This document shows, piece by piece, positions 12,101-23,799 of a stretch of 64,000 bases of DNA (position 1 is the first letter of the stretch; each line of letters starts with the position of its first letter). Origin of the DNA: Ligustrum vulgare. Taxonomy: Eukaryota > Streptophyta > Magnoliopsida > Lamiales > Oleaceae. The DNA is taken from NCBI GenBank assembly GCA_963555705.1, contig OY743174.1, forward strand, positions 60,720,234 through 60,784,233, read 5' to 3'. The notes under the pieces are model-generated. The model was not told the DNA's origin, made no database searches, and saw nothing but the letters and a program-made list of their open reading frames with translations. The position numbers were made by a program, and so were the translations under genes.

Positions 12101-12490
12101 ACTGAGTATTTCCCCCATGAAATACTCACCCTACTTTTTAACAGTTTTGCAGATTTCGGAGACGGTGGCGAGCGATGAATGATGGTGGCAATAATCGTTA
12201 AACGGTTGAAAGTTTGACGTTAATGATTTCCGTATTTTTCCAAACAATCGAATAATTTAGAGAAGTTCATTTATTTGAGAAATTATGACATTGTCAATTT
12301 CTTTACAAAATTAATGGTTCGATTTACTATTTCAAATGGTTTCATAAATGTTTCAATTTTATCGGCCATTACAGTATATTTAATGTTGCCAAAAATGAAT
12401 TTCAATTATTTCTTCCGCAAAAATATTATTCGAAAAATTTAGACAGAAAATGACGTAGTGAATCGGGTATACGGAACTCGGGGCGCTACA
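9121..12490 (+). repeat. E1 right LTR (3370 bp)
   Basis: This is almost identical to the left LTR, with the same TATAGCGACC start and GGGCGCTACA end. The extra 14 bp (an additional GAGCTGTTTTCAAA unit near 11918) accounts for the whole length difference. It is followed directly by the right AAAAC target duplication. Confidence 0.92.
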
Positions 12491-12495
12491 AAAAC

Positions 12496-13910
12496 CGTTT
12501 CAAATAAAAAAAAAAGTATATAACCAATATACCGTTGCTTATCGAAATCTAGTAATCTATTTTTGTAGAAAATAAATGTTACCTTTATATGTTGTTCTTC
12601 AAATATTTGAATCCAGAGAAAGATGTAGCCGATTATAAAAATAATTAAACAATGGGTAAAAAAAAGTGTTCCGCAACACATACATGTAAAAGTTAGTGTT
12701 TCTAAATCTATAGAGAGCGAGTAATAAAAAATGTAATACATTTGATTTTAAAGCTTTTAATTACGTACCTAATTAATATGCAATTAAAGCAAAATTTAGA
12801 TAAGATTATTGAAATGGTATTTATGATTACCGTAATAATTCTCAAATTTTAAGTTTAGATTCTATTATTTATAATGAAATGATTTACATAATTAGAGATG
12901 AATTAATTTGAAATCAGATTAATTAGTAATACTGTGAAACAATATGTTTGGTGCATTTGGTATATATATTTATGAACATGTAAGAAAACATGTATTACTG
13001 CACATAACCTCCATTAGCCATGCAACACTTGTTGATTACATTTATTCACTTGAGTTCTTACAATTAAGAAAATAAATTACAATCTTATTGCAAGCTTTAT
13101 TTGAATGAATTTGTGACACAAAAATCCAAAGCCGACAAAGATGTTGAAAAATTAGAGACGGGATCCTTAATGATTAAAATAATGAAATGGTGAAATTAGA
13201 TCACTCAAATTGCAATTTTTCAGATTATTTTTTTGAACTCGGCGACTTGCTAAGATCATCACTAAATTAGTCATCGATTCTCTCCATTTTTTCATTGTTT
13301 ACTATAAAAAATAAATGACTGGTTGGGTGATAAAGTATATATATCTCATATTATTATATGCTTACTAAATTCATCGCCGCATGCCCGCAGCATGATATTG
13401 ATGTACATGAGTTATTGATAATGTGCATCATATGTTCTATCTAAGTTGAAGCTCTTAACTATTTTTAACCTTTCTCCATTTGAAAGATGACTAGATCGAG
13501 TTGTGCTCCTTACTAGAAATGTCGTCAACTCAATTTAGTATATTTACATTCAGCATGGTCAGAGTTTTAATTATTTTTTCTTATTTTATTTCCCGAAGTT
13601 GTATTTGGGTGTTTCGATTTTTAATCCTTTGTTTAATTTAGAAGAATTAAAATGCAAAGAATATTTTTGAAAATATTTATTAACTTCAAACATGTATAAA
13701 ATAAATAGGCCATTTGAGGTTTTTTTTTGGAAATTTGACAAAATTAGTTTTAGCAAATATATTTGATAACAACTTTCTAAAAAACAATATTTTGTAAGTA
13801 TTTATGATGAAAATTTTCATCTTTAGTACGGCAACATTCCATCGCCATTTCTTTTGCCAAAGGTTCCTCTCCTTACGACAGCATCTTCTCCCATTTCATT
13901 GAGTTTATAT
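12496..13910. other. AT-rich block, no genes recognised
   Basis: This continues block A after the E1 insertion and matches 61350-62765. It is AT-rich with no conserved coding frame; the 100-residue minus frame at 12439-12741 starts inside E1 and has no recognisable domain. Confidence 0.55.
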
Positions 13911-13914
13911 ATAG

Positions 13915-14088
13915 CCCTTGTTTGAGACCCATTATTTGGGGAAAATTATGGTTTGAAAAAGTATTTTTTGGAGGATGTGTAGTTAAAAAATGTTTGAAAA
14001 GTAAAAAATGATAAGCTTGACTAAAATAGATGGTTTAGATTGAGTGTTGAATAAATTTAGTTTACAAAAAATGGGGCCACACAGGGGC
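13915..14088. mobile_element. About 174-bp MITE-like insertion
   Basis: The element runs from CCCTTGTTTGAGACCC to GGGGCCACACAGGGGC, imperfectly inverted termini, flanked by ATAG on both sides. The related sequences at about 25490-25510 and 53200-53220 continue straight through this point without it. The A/C partner is at about 62770-62942. Confidence 0.55.
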
Positions 14089-14092
14089 ATAG

Positions 14093-15705
14093 TTACCATC
14101 CTTTACTTGAGTATCTTGCGGACTGTTATATCCATCAAGAAATCGTCCTTCAAATAACTCATGATCAGAGTAGTTAAGCCCTTCCTATATTCCCACTAGT
14201 ATTTTGGAAATAGTTGGTACTTTCTATATGGTTAAGGTGTCGATTCAGGAGCTGCCAAGAAAAAGAATTCCAAAAACCTAAAATTTATGAGATACAAATA
14301 CAAACTCCGATTAGTGAATAAAAAAAAAAAAAATAGATCATTCTTTTGCACTTATTCCACCAATATTACCAGACGAAGATTAAATATCTGGAGACGACAC
14401 AAGAGGTGGAACATGAGTTTGTGAAGGAGTTGGCACAAGATCTGACCGATGAGCTGGGTCACACAAGTTTGTGAAAGTGCTGCCAAGCATAAATATATAT
14501 AATCCTACATTAGCATCTCACAAAAGTCTGTGCAAAAAATATTCACCATACTCTAAAACTTACTCACATATCAACAGAACCATAAAATGGAGATAAGTCC
14601 CTGTTTGCTGAACATCTTATTGGGCATCAATAAGAATTACATATTCCAAGGGTAACAATTTATAATATGGCGACTAATATTGTACCGCTTCTCAAAAACT
14701 ATTTCTCAGCCTTTTGTTAGGTTTTCAGTTTGTTGTTTCTAGAGAGTAGTATTAAGTTGTACAATAAGGGGGTTGGGAATTGAGTTGTCAATACGAGAAA
14801 AGGGTTCTACACCGACAACAAATTTCGACAGCAAAAAGTCGTCGCTCTAGGTGTAACCTACGGAGTGGACAAAGTAGTCGTCCTTTTGGTTGAAGTAATA
14901 CAAATCTCATGGGGGATTTGACAATTGAATTAACATTTATCATATAGAAGCTAAAGAGAAAAACGTTGACATACCAAAATTAATGTGTTCTTTCTAAAAA
15001 TTTTAAAGGCATAAACTTATTTCATTATCTTCGTAATTTTGAATCTTTGTTCAGAAATTACAGATGAATCAGTAATTGGTAGATTACAAATTTATTTCTA
15101 TGTGGACGCATGAGTTTGCGTCTTCTGCACGTTTCCTGAACATGAAATGCACATTTCCTTCTGCTTGTAAATATTTTTATCGGTAATGAAAAATTGAGAT
15201 TTTCTTATTTTTGGCCTAAATTCGAAGCTCAAGCCCTAATTACGAACTCGAAGAATCAATTTTTGGTCATGGCTATAGGCTGCATATATCTCTCTGAACT
15301 ACCTATTGTTATGGGAATGCATGTTCCCAGAGAAATTTTCTTGAAAGGAAACTTTCCCACAAATGTCATTACATGGACACTAGACTAGCTACTTTCTCCT
15401 GGCAAGGCCTGGATGCACTACTTATAACTTGCCTTTCTACAGATATGAAGCCCCGATTTAGTATATACCCGGCAAACATTATCTTTACTTACTTTGTGGG
15501 TTGTTGAATAACTTGATCCAGGTCTGCCATCGGTTTTGATCTAGCTAGCTTTCTTTGCGTCACGAAATGATCGCGGTCAATCGAGTTGAATAATAATCAA
15601 AATAAATGCTGCAAAAGTAATGACATAATATTATTTTGTGTTGGGTAATGTACCTACATCAACCGACAAAGTAAAAATTAAAATTTCACTACAATAAAAA
15701 ATAAC
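14093..15705. other. Block A tail: exon-like fragments and filler
   Basis: This contains a shortened copy of the minus-strand exon-like sequence found better preserved at 25530-25900 and 53236-53605, then sequence (about 14905-15320) that recurs at 50229-50628 and about 63755-64000. No intact frame is present. A short GTCGTCGC/CGACAAC-rich stretch lies at about 14810-14890. Nothing further is recognised up to the Copia element. Confidence 0.5.
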
Positions 15706-15710
15706 GGGTA

Positions 15711-16325
15711 TGTAAGGATTTAAGGCTCAGAATCAAACCACAAAGAACAAGAACAAGAGTTAACCACAAAGAATCAAAACACTTTATTCAGAAACCGTAA
15801 AAATTACAGAAACAGAAAACAAAACTCAAAAATATACATAAAACTTCCAGAAACTAAGAACTCGTACAAAGAATCACAAAGAAACAACTGAGTTACAGAA
15901 AACTCTGCCAAACTCAAAAGAAAACGTATACTGATTAACACAAATCAGTATCAAACCATAACCACTAAGAGATCACATGTTAAATCTGTGTTTTTCTGGA
16001 AGAGATGCGAAGAAATCACGAAGAACAGAAGAGAATCGCCTATCAGAGAGAGAAAAATTAGGGTTTTTGTGTAAGGATCTATCTAGAATGAATTCTGAAC
16101 GACTCAGCTCCCTTATCATCATAGGTGGACGGCCAGGATTGATCAGATCACATCCAAGGGTTCAGATAAGGCGGTGGAGTTAATGGATCATGACCCGGTT
16201 GAATAGTAATGGTCCGGCTGAAGGTAATGATCCGTACTTGGGCTCCAAATAATAATTGTGTAACATGGGCTGAATAATTGGGCTCAATACTGGTCCATCT
16301 CCTTAATCAGATCAATTGTCCAATA
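15711..16325 (-). repeat. Copia 3' LTR (element sense)
   Basis: The 615-bp LTR matches 20303-20912. In element sense it is preceded by a purine-rich tract, GAGGTAGAGAT (complement of about 16326-16337). The short open frame inside the LTR is shared by both copies but resembles no known protein. Confidence 0.85.
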
Positions 16326-16407
16326 ATCTCTACCTCAATTGAGCTGAATTCCAGTATCTGATAAAACATAATAGACAAATATCAAGATTCAATCAAGTTC
16401 AAAAAAC

Positions 16408-17439
16408 TTAATGCATCTTTAAACTTAATTCTGAAGGTTTCATGTCTTTAGATTCACTTTTTTTCAATTTAAAAATCCATTTACAGTCAATTATCCTTTT
16501 ATTTACAAGTTTATTGACTAAAATCCAAGTACCATTCTTTAAAAGTGAGTCCATTTCATCTTGCATTGCTGCAAGCCAAAGTTTGGAATCCTTAGAAGAC
16601 ACAACTTCTTCAAAGGATTGAGGTTCAAGTAAAATAGGATCAGTATATGTAAAAGCAGACACAAAATCAGGATCCTCAAACCTAGGAGGAGGTCTAATCT
16701 CTCTTCTAGGTCTATCCCTAGCCAATTGATAATTTTCTAGATTAGTTTCAACTTCAGGGATATCATCAGATTGTGGTTCAGTGCCTGCAGGTTCATGGTC
16801 AGGTTCAGGAATGACATAAGGAGATTGTGGGGTTTGCTCCACCAGAAACTGAGTATTGGGCAGGCCATTTTCATCACCTAAATGGTCTGCACTAAGCTCA
16901 AAAGTTATAAAATCTTTTTCTTTAACAAGATCAGTCAATTTTTCATTTTTGCAAGGAAAATCATTTTCATTAAAAACCACAGACCTACTCAAAATGACAC
17001 ATTTTAAAGACCTGGAGTCAAGTTTAGATTCATAATGGTGTGAGTAGGCAGCACAACCAAAAACTTTTAATTTTGAAAAGTCAGGAAGATAATTATTCCA
17101 GATTTGATCTGGAATCTTAAAATCAATAGCACTGCAGGGAGAAAGATTTATCAAATAGGATGCAGTTATGACTGCTTCACCCCAAAAATTTTTAGGCAAA
17201 TTTGAATCAAGTAAGAGACACCTAGTTCTTTCAAGAAGTGTCCTATTCATTCTTTCAGCAACCCCATTTTGCTGTGAACTGTAGGCAACAGTCCTATGCC
17301 TAAGAATACCTAAGGTGCTACAAAAAGAATCAAACTCTTGATTACAAAATTCTAAACCATTATCAGTTCTAATAGTTTTGACTCTTTTTCCTTTCAAATT
17401 TTGAACTAAGGTGATCCAGTTTTTGAAAAGACACAGTGA
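16408..17439 (-). pseudogene. Copia integrase C-terminal part and RT stub
   Basis: In element sense the frame shows RTDNGLEF (second catalytic Asp region) and GVAERMNRTLLE (catalytic Glu region) of the integrase core, then a truncated link region. Next comes WLAAMQDEMDSLLKNGTW, the start of the Copia-type RT domain, continuing to CKWIFKLK. It ends about 20 residues later, so the YVDD-type catalytic region, the rest of RT and RNase H are gone. A piece normally following the LDSRSLKC motif is also missing. A frameshift near 17420 separates it from the upstream integrase half. Confidence 0.85.
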
Positions 17440-18153
17440 CATCCTTAGTTTTTAACAAATGCACCCAGATTTTCCTAGAAAAGTCATCTTCTATAAGAAG
17501 AAAATATCTGAAACTTGAAACTGAACCCACAGGAGCAGGACCCCACAAATCAGCATGCACATATTCAAGCACATCAGAAGATTTATGAATACCTTTACCA
17601 AAAGAACTTCTTTTCTGTTTTCCTAACACACATTTTTCACAGAAGTCAAGTTTATGCAACACATCATTACCAAATACACCTTTAGTTTCAAGTAGCTTAA
17701 GTCCTTTTTGACTTATGTGTCCTAATCTTTTATGCCATAATTCAGTTTTATTCAAGTCATACATAGCATTAAAAGACTTAGCATAAACAGGCAAGGCATT
17801 CATCATATAGATTCCATTAATTTTGGGAGTACTCATAATCAAGCATTTATTTTTGAAAATACTCAAAGAACCATTTTGCATTCTGATCTCAAAAGATTCA
17901 GAATCTAAAACTCTAAGTGAAGTCAAGTTCCTTTTCAAATCAGGAACATATTTGGTTTTATTCAAAATAAGAGTTTTGTTATTTTCAAGTTGTAAAAAAA
18001 CCTTTCCAATACCTTTCACATCACAAGAAATATTATTTCCTAGTTTCACAGAACCAAAACAATCATTACTGAAATCAGCAAACATATCCTTTTCAGGACA
18101 CATGTGAAAGGTGCAACCAGAATCTAAAATCTATTCATTCTTATTATCTGATT
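17369..18153 (-). pseudogene. Copia protease, GAG-pre-integrase and integrase N-terminal part
   Basis: Reading on the minus strand, the ILDSGCTFHM segment is the aspartic protease signature (D-S-G). It is preceded by an in-frame TAG where Trp is usual (NE-stop-ILDSG, about 18131). It continues into an H-x4-H...C-x2-C zinc motif (WHKRLGH...CEKC) of the GAG-pre-integrase/HHCC region, then LWGPAP and DDFSRKIWVH of the integrase core with the first catalytic Asp. The frame is lost near 17420, just before the second catalytic Asp. Confidence 0.85.
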
Positions 18154-18174
18154 CAGTAGTGACATAAACCACCC

Positions 18175-18276
<102 letters not shown>

Positions 18277-18334
18277 CATCTTGCACTACATCCTCAGTCT
18301 GATTACTGATACCCTGTTCATTTTTCCTTTTAAA

Positions 18335-18376
18335 ACAATATTTAATATGATGTCCAGGTTGACCACAATAAAAACA
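18335..18376 (-). pseudogene. Gag CCHC zinc knuckle of the Copia element
   Basis: In element sense the 14 codons read CFYCGQPGHHIKYC, an exact C-x2-C-x4-H-x4-C knuckle that binds RNA in Gag. It lies out of frame with the N-terminal Gag segment, whose frame breaks near 18560. Confidence 0.85.
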
Positions 18377-18554
18377 AATTCTAGGTGGTTTATCTATATT
18401 AGCAGTACCAACATTATTATCCTGAGATCTAAAATTGTTCTGGTATCTGAAATTATTATAATTTCTAGCATTATTATCTTGATTTCTGAAACCAGACTCC
18501 TAAAGTTACTGTCTCTAGGCATATTGAAGTTGCCTTTATTTTGAAAATTTCCTT

Positions 18555-19247
18555 TTACAGGCTTGTTATTTCAATCCCTATTATTGCTAAAGTATTCCAA
18601 TTTTTATTGAAATTTGTTCCAGCCTTGTTCAGTCTAAGAGAGTTCTTCTTCCTAGAGGTACCTATCACATTATAGGCTTCCTTAGGATTATTTTTAAACT
18701 CTAACTCTTTATTCTTAAGGGATGTATGGACTATTTCAATGGTCAACTTCTGCCCCCCATACTCTAAAGCATTCGTCAAATCTTTAAACTTATCCCCCAT
18801 AACATTCAGTAAACAAACAACTTTTTGTTCATCAGTAAGTTTTTCATCACAGTTTAACAGACTTTGTGTGATTTTAGTAAACCTACTCATGTTCTCTTCT
18901 ACATCCTTAGATGGATCAAATTTAAAAGAAAAATATTGTTTCCAAAGAAAACACTTATCAGGAAAGGAAACAGTATCATAAAGTTCTTCCAATCTATCCC
19001 ATAATTCTGATGTAGTTTTAGTCTTGCCTACTTGTCTAATGACATTATCAGATAAGTGTAAAAATAAAGTGCTCCATGCAGTTTCATCCATTTCAAGTTG
19101 TTTGTCCTGAGGGGTATAAAGGGGCCAGGATTTATCAATTGCCTTAGCACATTTCATTTGAAGTAGTAAAGCTCGCAGTTTTTGGCTCCACAGGTTGAAA
19201 TCCCCTTTGCCATTCCATATTTCAACATCTACCTTAACAGTAGCCAT
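18555..19247 (-). pseudogene. Copia Gag N-terminal domain
   Basis: The ATG at 19247 gives MATVKVDVEIWNGKGDFNLW, typical of the start of plant Copia Gag, followed by the helical UBN2-like core (ELWDRLEELYD, SRFTKITQSLL, LNVMGDKFKDL). The longer frame with an upstream ATG (19262) is less likely. The frame ends at 18555 after a frameshift, before the zinc knuckle, so a full Gag cannot be made. Confidence 0.85.
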
Positions 19248-19262
19248 TGAAATAATGACCAA

Positions 19263-20289
19263 GATTTTGAAAATATTTCAAGTTATTGAGCTTTAGTAGT
19301 TCAAAGAACAAATAATCAGATAGTAAACAATAATGCAGGTCACAATCACAACGTAAGACAATATCACAATGTCAAGAATTTATATTCAAGATAATTTGCT
19401 AATATTCAGAACACAGTATTCAGCAAACAAAGTAATCAAGGTGATCACAATTCAACAGTCTAATTACTCAATCAAGAAAATGTTCAAAGCAGTATACTGA
19501 TAAAAACTGTCCTTCCAGTATATCCCTCAACCTATACTGGATATTCCCACACTCCCTCAGATTCCCGGATTCTCAATGAAATCCTGGACAAAGGTAAGCT
19601 AGGAGTCCTAGTTATAGGTTTCAACGGAGAGAATTGGGAGAGAACAGGAAATTTGAAAGACAAATTTACAGTATAGGATTGCAGTAATTGAATAATATCA
19701 CCTGATTGTAGAATTATATTAAGCTATAGCAGCTTCCACAAAGAGTCAGAATCCCAGAAGTCCAGGGCTACAAAGTACCAAAACCAATTGTTCACCACAA
19801 AGAATTTATCCACAAAGAAATATCACCAAGTATCCACCACGAAGAATCAACCACCAAGAATCAATGTAGGATCTATGTGTGACCAGAATATTTTATAAAA
19901 AATATTCTGTGTCTCAAAATCCTCAAAAAATATAGACTCAGAAATAAGATCCAGATACACAAAATTTCAGAAACCCTAATTTAAAATGGTTTCAAAAGAA
20001 CAGTATCCACGAAGTTTTAAAAGATTTTATATAAAAATCCCTTTAAAAAAAAGTTTTAGAATCTGAAAGATTTTAAAAAAAAATTTTAGAAAATAAAAAT
20101 ATACTATCAGGGTTTGAAAAATAGACTTAAGAAAATAAAATTTCTTAAAAAATTTAAACAGTTCAGAAACCCTAAAATTGTTCGAAGAAATCAATTTGTT
20201 TTCAGAAACCCTAAATTCCCAAAAAAAAAAAAAAATTCTAGATCCACCAGTTCTGAGTCAAATCCACCGGTTTTTCCAAGAACCCTAAG
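19263..20289. other. Copia untranslated leader
   Basis: In element sense this is the region between the PBS and the Gag ATG. It is A-rich on the plus strand with repeated CACAAAGAA-like words and holds no domain. The small plus-strand frame near 20114 is a low-complexity accident. Confidence 0.65.
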
Positions 20290-20301
20290 GCTCTGATACC
20301 A
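20290..20301 (-). other. Copia primer-binding site
   Basis: The complement reads TGGTATCAGAGC, the initiator tRNA-Met site, one base inside the 5' LTR. Confidence 0.9.
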
Positions 20302-20302
20302 C

Positions 20303-20912
20303 TGTAAGGATTTAAGGCTCAGAATCAAACCACAAAGAACAAGAACAAGAGTTAACCACAAAGAATCAAAACACTTTATTCAGAAACCGTAAAAAATTAC
20401 AGAAACAGAAAACAAAACTCAAAAATATACATAAAACTTCCAGAAACTAAGAACTCGTACAAAGAATCACAAAGAGACAACTGAGTTACAGAAAACTCTG
20501 CAAAACTCAAAAGAAAACGTATACTGATTAACAAAAATCAGTATCAAACCACAACCACTAAGAGATCACATGTTAAATCTGTGTTTTTCTGGAAGAGATG
20601 CGAAGAAATCACGAAGAACAGAAGAGGCGATGAAGAGAGAAAAATTAGGGTTTTTGTGTAAGGATCTATCTAGAATGAATTCTGAACGACTCAGCTCCCT
20701 TATCATCATAGGTGGACGGCCAGGATTGATCAGATCACATCCAAGGGTTCAGATAAGGCGGTGGAGTTAATGGATCATGACCCGGCTGAATAGTAATGGT
20801 CCGGCTGAAGGTAATGATCCGGACTTGGGCTCCAAATAATAATTGTGTAACATGGGCTGAATAATTGGGCTCAATACTGGTCCATCTCCTTAATCAGATC
20901 AATTGTCCAACA
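20303..20912 (-). repeat. Copia 5' LTR (element sense)
   Basis: A 610-bp LTR with TG...CA termini in element sense. It lacks a few bases present in the other LTR (for example near 20628) and shows several substitutions, so it is clearly older than E1. Confidence 0.85.
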
Positions 20913-20917
20913 TGGTA

Positions 20918-21386
20918 CAATGTTCTTCACTAAATAGTACAACTACAGGCTCATCAGATCATTAGTGGTTCTTGCCATTCCACTAATAAATCGTCGAATA
21001 AAAAATACGGAATCCCTTAAATACAACATTAGAAATTTATCCAAGCACAACTATCACAAGAATAAAATTCTTAAAAACCATACCAAAATATGCAAATGTT
21101 TAGATAGAGGTTGCTGAGATATCAGTATTTCTTCGAGAGATTGAGCGAGCTTCTGTACTTGCATAACTTCTGCACAGTTTCTCTTTGCTTTCTTTGTTAT
21201 CTAGGCTGAAATTTTTCACTCGCACGTCTCGTGCACGTCTGTTCTCTATATGTGCCTTCTTTCACAAATTTTTGTTCTTTCTTTTTTACTAGCATCATCA
21301 CTAGGATTTTTTATTTTATTTATAATTATTATTATTTTTAAGGAGTTCAATTAGTATGCATGTTTTCCCATGGAGTGATAAACTAA
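20918..21386. other. Unassigned sequence between Copia and helicase remnants
   Basis: No open frame with family resemblance is seen. The sequence TTTGTTATCTAGG... near 21190-21260 is unremarkable. Confidence 0.4.
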
Positions 21387-22093
21387 ATGCTACTTCGATC
21401 ATCGGTAGGAGTGTGTCCTTTGTCAAGAATAACCAATCTTGATTTTTCAAGAAATATCTTCTTCAGAGTGCCACACTTTGCATCAGTATTGATTTGTCTT
21501 TCTCTTCTGCCTCCCTTTCCCCTTTACAAGTTCTTCTCCAGCCAGCTTTTCATGAAGTGTATAGCTGATTCCAAGAACACTTGGCCTTTTACCTATGAAT
21601 ATACTACCCAAAGAACTGCATCCTTGTCGTGGCATTTTCTCATAGAGAGATGCTTGAGAGCCAACTTGTTTTCCTTCAAAGAGAACTTCAGACTGCCTTG
21701 GTTATGGCTTAGGAACTTAAACTTACCGTTCGTGATCTCTTCTTTCCAAGTGACATACTGGTCGGAGCAATAACCACAGGTTGGCAGTTTGGAAATAAGT
21801 TCAAAAGAGTTTCCCTGAAAACAATAGCCAAACTAGTTTTTCCAGTCTCTGGATCATGAGGATTGATGCATCCCCCGACTGAGGGCCTGTTTGTTCCCGA
21901 GCATTTTTTCCAGCATTTGCCTCAAATTCATTTCCAACCACACATTTTTATGGGATCCATCACTTTTCACCCTTTCCAACTGAACATTCCCCCAAGACCT
22001 TTTTTCTTCCATTATGTACCAGACACGCTCTTGACTTGGATTGGAAGTCCTTAGTTCAGTGAGATCAATGCTTCCAGCTAAGTTCTTCCACAA
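21387..22093 (-). pseudogene. CLASSY/DRD1-like SNF2 helicase fragment
   Basis: On the minus strand, FLWKNLAGSIDLTELRTSNP (about 22095-22030) resembles the segment upstream of helicase motif I in the plant CLASSY/DRD1 family of SNF2 remodelers. HDPETGKTSLAIVF (about 21860-21820) matches the Walker A region, and NCQPVVIAPTSM follows. After a frameshift come TWKEEIT and, further on, RLVILDKGHTP (about 21455-21400), equivalent to the family's DEGH motif II with Glu replaced by Lys. In plants these proteins act with RNA polymerase IV/V in RNA-directed DNA methylation. Stops and frameshifts show that this is a relic. Family assignment is by motif recognition only. Confidence 0.6.
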
Positions 22094-22642
22094 AAACTCA
22101 AAGCCTTCTTGCTGATGTTTTTACAGGCCTTCTTCAGACCAGATTTAATGTTCCAAACTTTTCATTGATTTTTACTGTTACTAACTGTTAAATTATCTTC
22201 TTTCCTTGTGGCATACTGGCTGGACCAATAACCACAGGTTGGCAGTTTGGAAATAAGTTCAAATAAGTTTCCCTGAAAACAATAGCCAAACTGGTTTTTC
22301 TGGTGCTTGGATCATGAGAATTGATGCATCCCCCAACTCAGGGCCTGTTTGCTCCCGAGAGATTTTTCCAAATTTTCTCTCAAATTCATTTTCAACCACA
22401 CATTTTTATAGGATCCATCACTTTTCATACTTTCCAACTGCACATTCCCCCAAGACCTTTTTTCTTCCATTATGTACCAAACAGGCGGAAGTCCTCAGTT
22501 CAGTGAGATCAATGCTATCAGCTAAGTTCTTCCACAAAAACTCAAAGCCTTCTTGCTGATGTTTTTACGGGCCTTCTTAAGACCAGATTTAATGTTCCAA
22601 ACTTTTCATTGAGTTTTACTGTTATTAACTGTTAAATTATCC
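21741..22642. repeat. Tandem duplication of the helicase motif I segment
   Basis: Two units (about 21741-22198 and 22199-22642) align over their length. Both start TTCTTTCC..GTG.CATACTGG and end AACTGTTAAATTATC. The second unit encodes HDPSTRKTSLAIVF on the minus strand, with the Walker A Gly changed to Arg. The units have diverged appreciably, so this duplication is old. Confidence 0.75.
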
Positions 22643-23428
22643 ACTTATGATAATAAATAAAGTCCATCAAACATAGTATTGACTAAACATTCTGTGCAAG
22701 TATGTTAAACAAGATGTTACATATGATTTATGAAATTAAGCCAAGTAGGTGAGCTTTGGGGTGCAAGGTTGTAGGTCATGATAGCAGGGTATCACAACAA
22801 GGTTCTTTTGAATACGTGCTAATTACGTGCAAATTCAAGAAACAATGGGTGTACACCAGCCTACACATACACCGTACACACGTGTTTTTCAAAAGAGGGG
22901 AAGAGAGAATGGGGGAGACAGCTAGGGAGAAAATGAATAACATGAACTTTACCCCTTGTTTCAAAACTATACATGATCTTTATTCCCAAAAAAAAAACAG
23001 AAGAAGCACCTAGACTTGCAAAATTGTTTTCCATAGAAATTAAAATTCGTCATTCAAAAGCTACCGGAGACAAGGCAAACAATGCACCTATGTGGCACTT
23101 AATTTATTTAAAATCTTAAGGTAAACACACAAATAGTACATGTACTTTTTGCCTTGTTTCAGAATCATACATGAACTGGTTTTGGTCCAAGCGCGAATCG
23201 CAATGTTGGTTTGTTTGCTAACACGTATAGAAGGAAGCTCATATTCCCTGGACTCTTTTGTAGACAAGCTACATGATGAATCTGGTTTTCACACCTTTAT
23301 TAGGATGAATTCCCGAGGCTTTCAAAGAATCATAGTAAATTTCAAACTGTTCCGTTTCTGTTGAATGGGAGTGTATGAATACTACCTTGTGTTCAAATTC
23401 AAAAGTGCTTGGTGAGCCTTCTGTCCTG
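22643..23428. other. Intron-like or intergenic sequence
   Basis: No supported gene. A related module (GTGCAAATT...AAGAAACAATG.GTG.ACACCAGCCTACAC) occurs at about 22815-22870, 24830-24885 and 52545-52590. From about 23079 onward the sequence is duplicated at 50629. Confidence 0.45.
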
Positions 23429-23797
23429 TCAATTAGACTCTACTGCAATGTTGGGGGTCCCAAAGAGGAAGACTCTTCTGAAGAAGTGTGCTATGGCAGA
23501 TATAAGTTTCTCTATAGAAGGATTGTCAAATGGGTCTGCAATGGAAGTAGAGCCAAGTCCTTTATTTATTTCATTGTTTTCTCTCCCTGTAAGTAAGTGG
23601 TCATCTCTGCAAACTGACTCTCTTTTCCAATTATATATATCAGCAATTTTTGTCTCACTAGGCACAATGTGTTGCAGAGTTTCAGCAAGCATTCTTGGAT
23701 CAGAAGTCCTCAGTTCAGTGAGATCAATACCTCCAGCTAATTCATCCACAAGTTTAAAGCGTTCTTCCTGATATTTTCTTGACCTGACAAGCTGCAC
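23429..23797 (-). pseudogene. Second helicase-related exon fragment (R1)
   Basis: The minus-strand frame contains ERFKLVDELAGGIDLTELRT, a diverged copy of the KNLAGSIDLTELRT segment at 22060, so this is another copy of the region upstream of helicase motif I. Roughly 80 further residues that I do not recognise follow before the stop. The R2 copy is at about 50990-51480. Confidence 0.45.
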
Positions 23798-23799
23798 AA

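Larger units (their letters stand above)
2921..12490 (+). mobile_element. E1: complete LARD-like LTR retrotransposon, non-autonomous
   Basis: A 9570-bp element is bounded by the 5-bp target duplication AAAAC (2916-2920 and 12491-12495). It has LTRs of 3356 and 3370 bp, a PBS for initiator tRNA-Met and a purine-rich tract before the right LTR. The internal region (6277-9120) has no gag, protease, RT or integrase frame, only a vestige of a chromovirus-type polyprotein tail at 8956-9117. Large LTRs with a non-coding interior are the definition of a LARD, which would be mobilised by an autonomous relative. The paralogous block at 58431-64000 lacks the element and preserves the unoccupied site around 61345-61349. 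Confidence 0.9.

Noticed and set aside
15977..16183. 68-residue frame in the Copia LTR (also 20570-20770)
   Set aside because: It differs by an indel between LTRs, has no known domain and lies antisense to the element.
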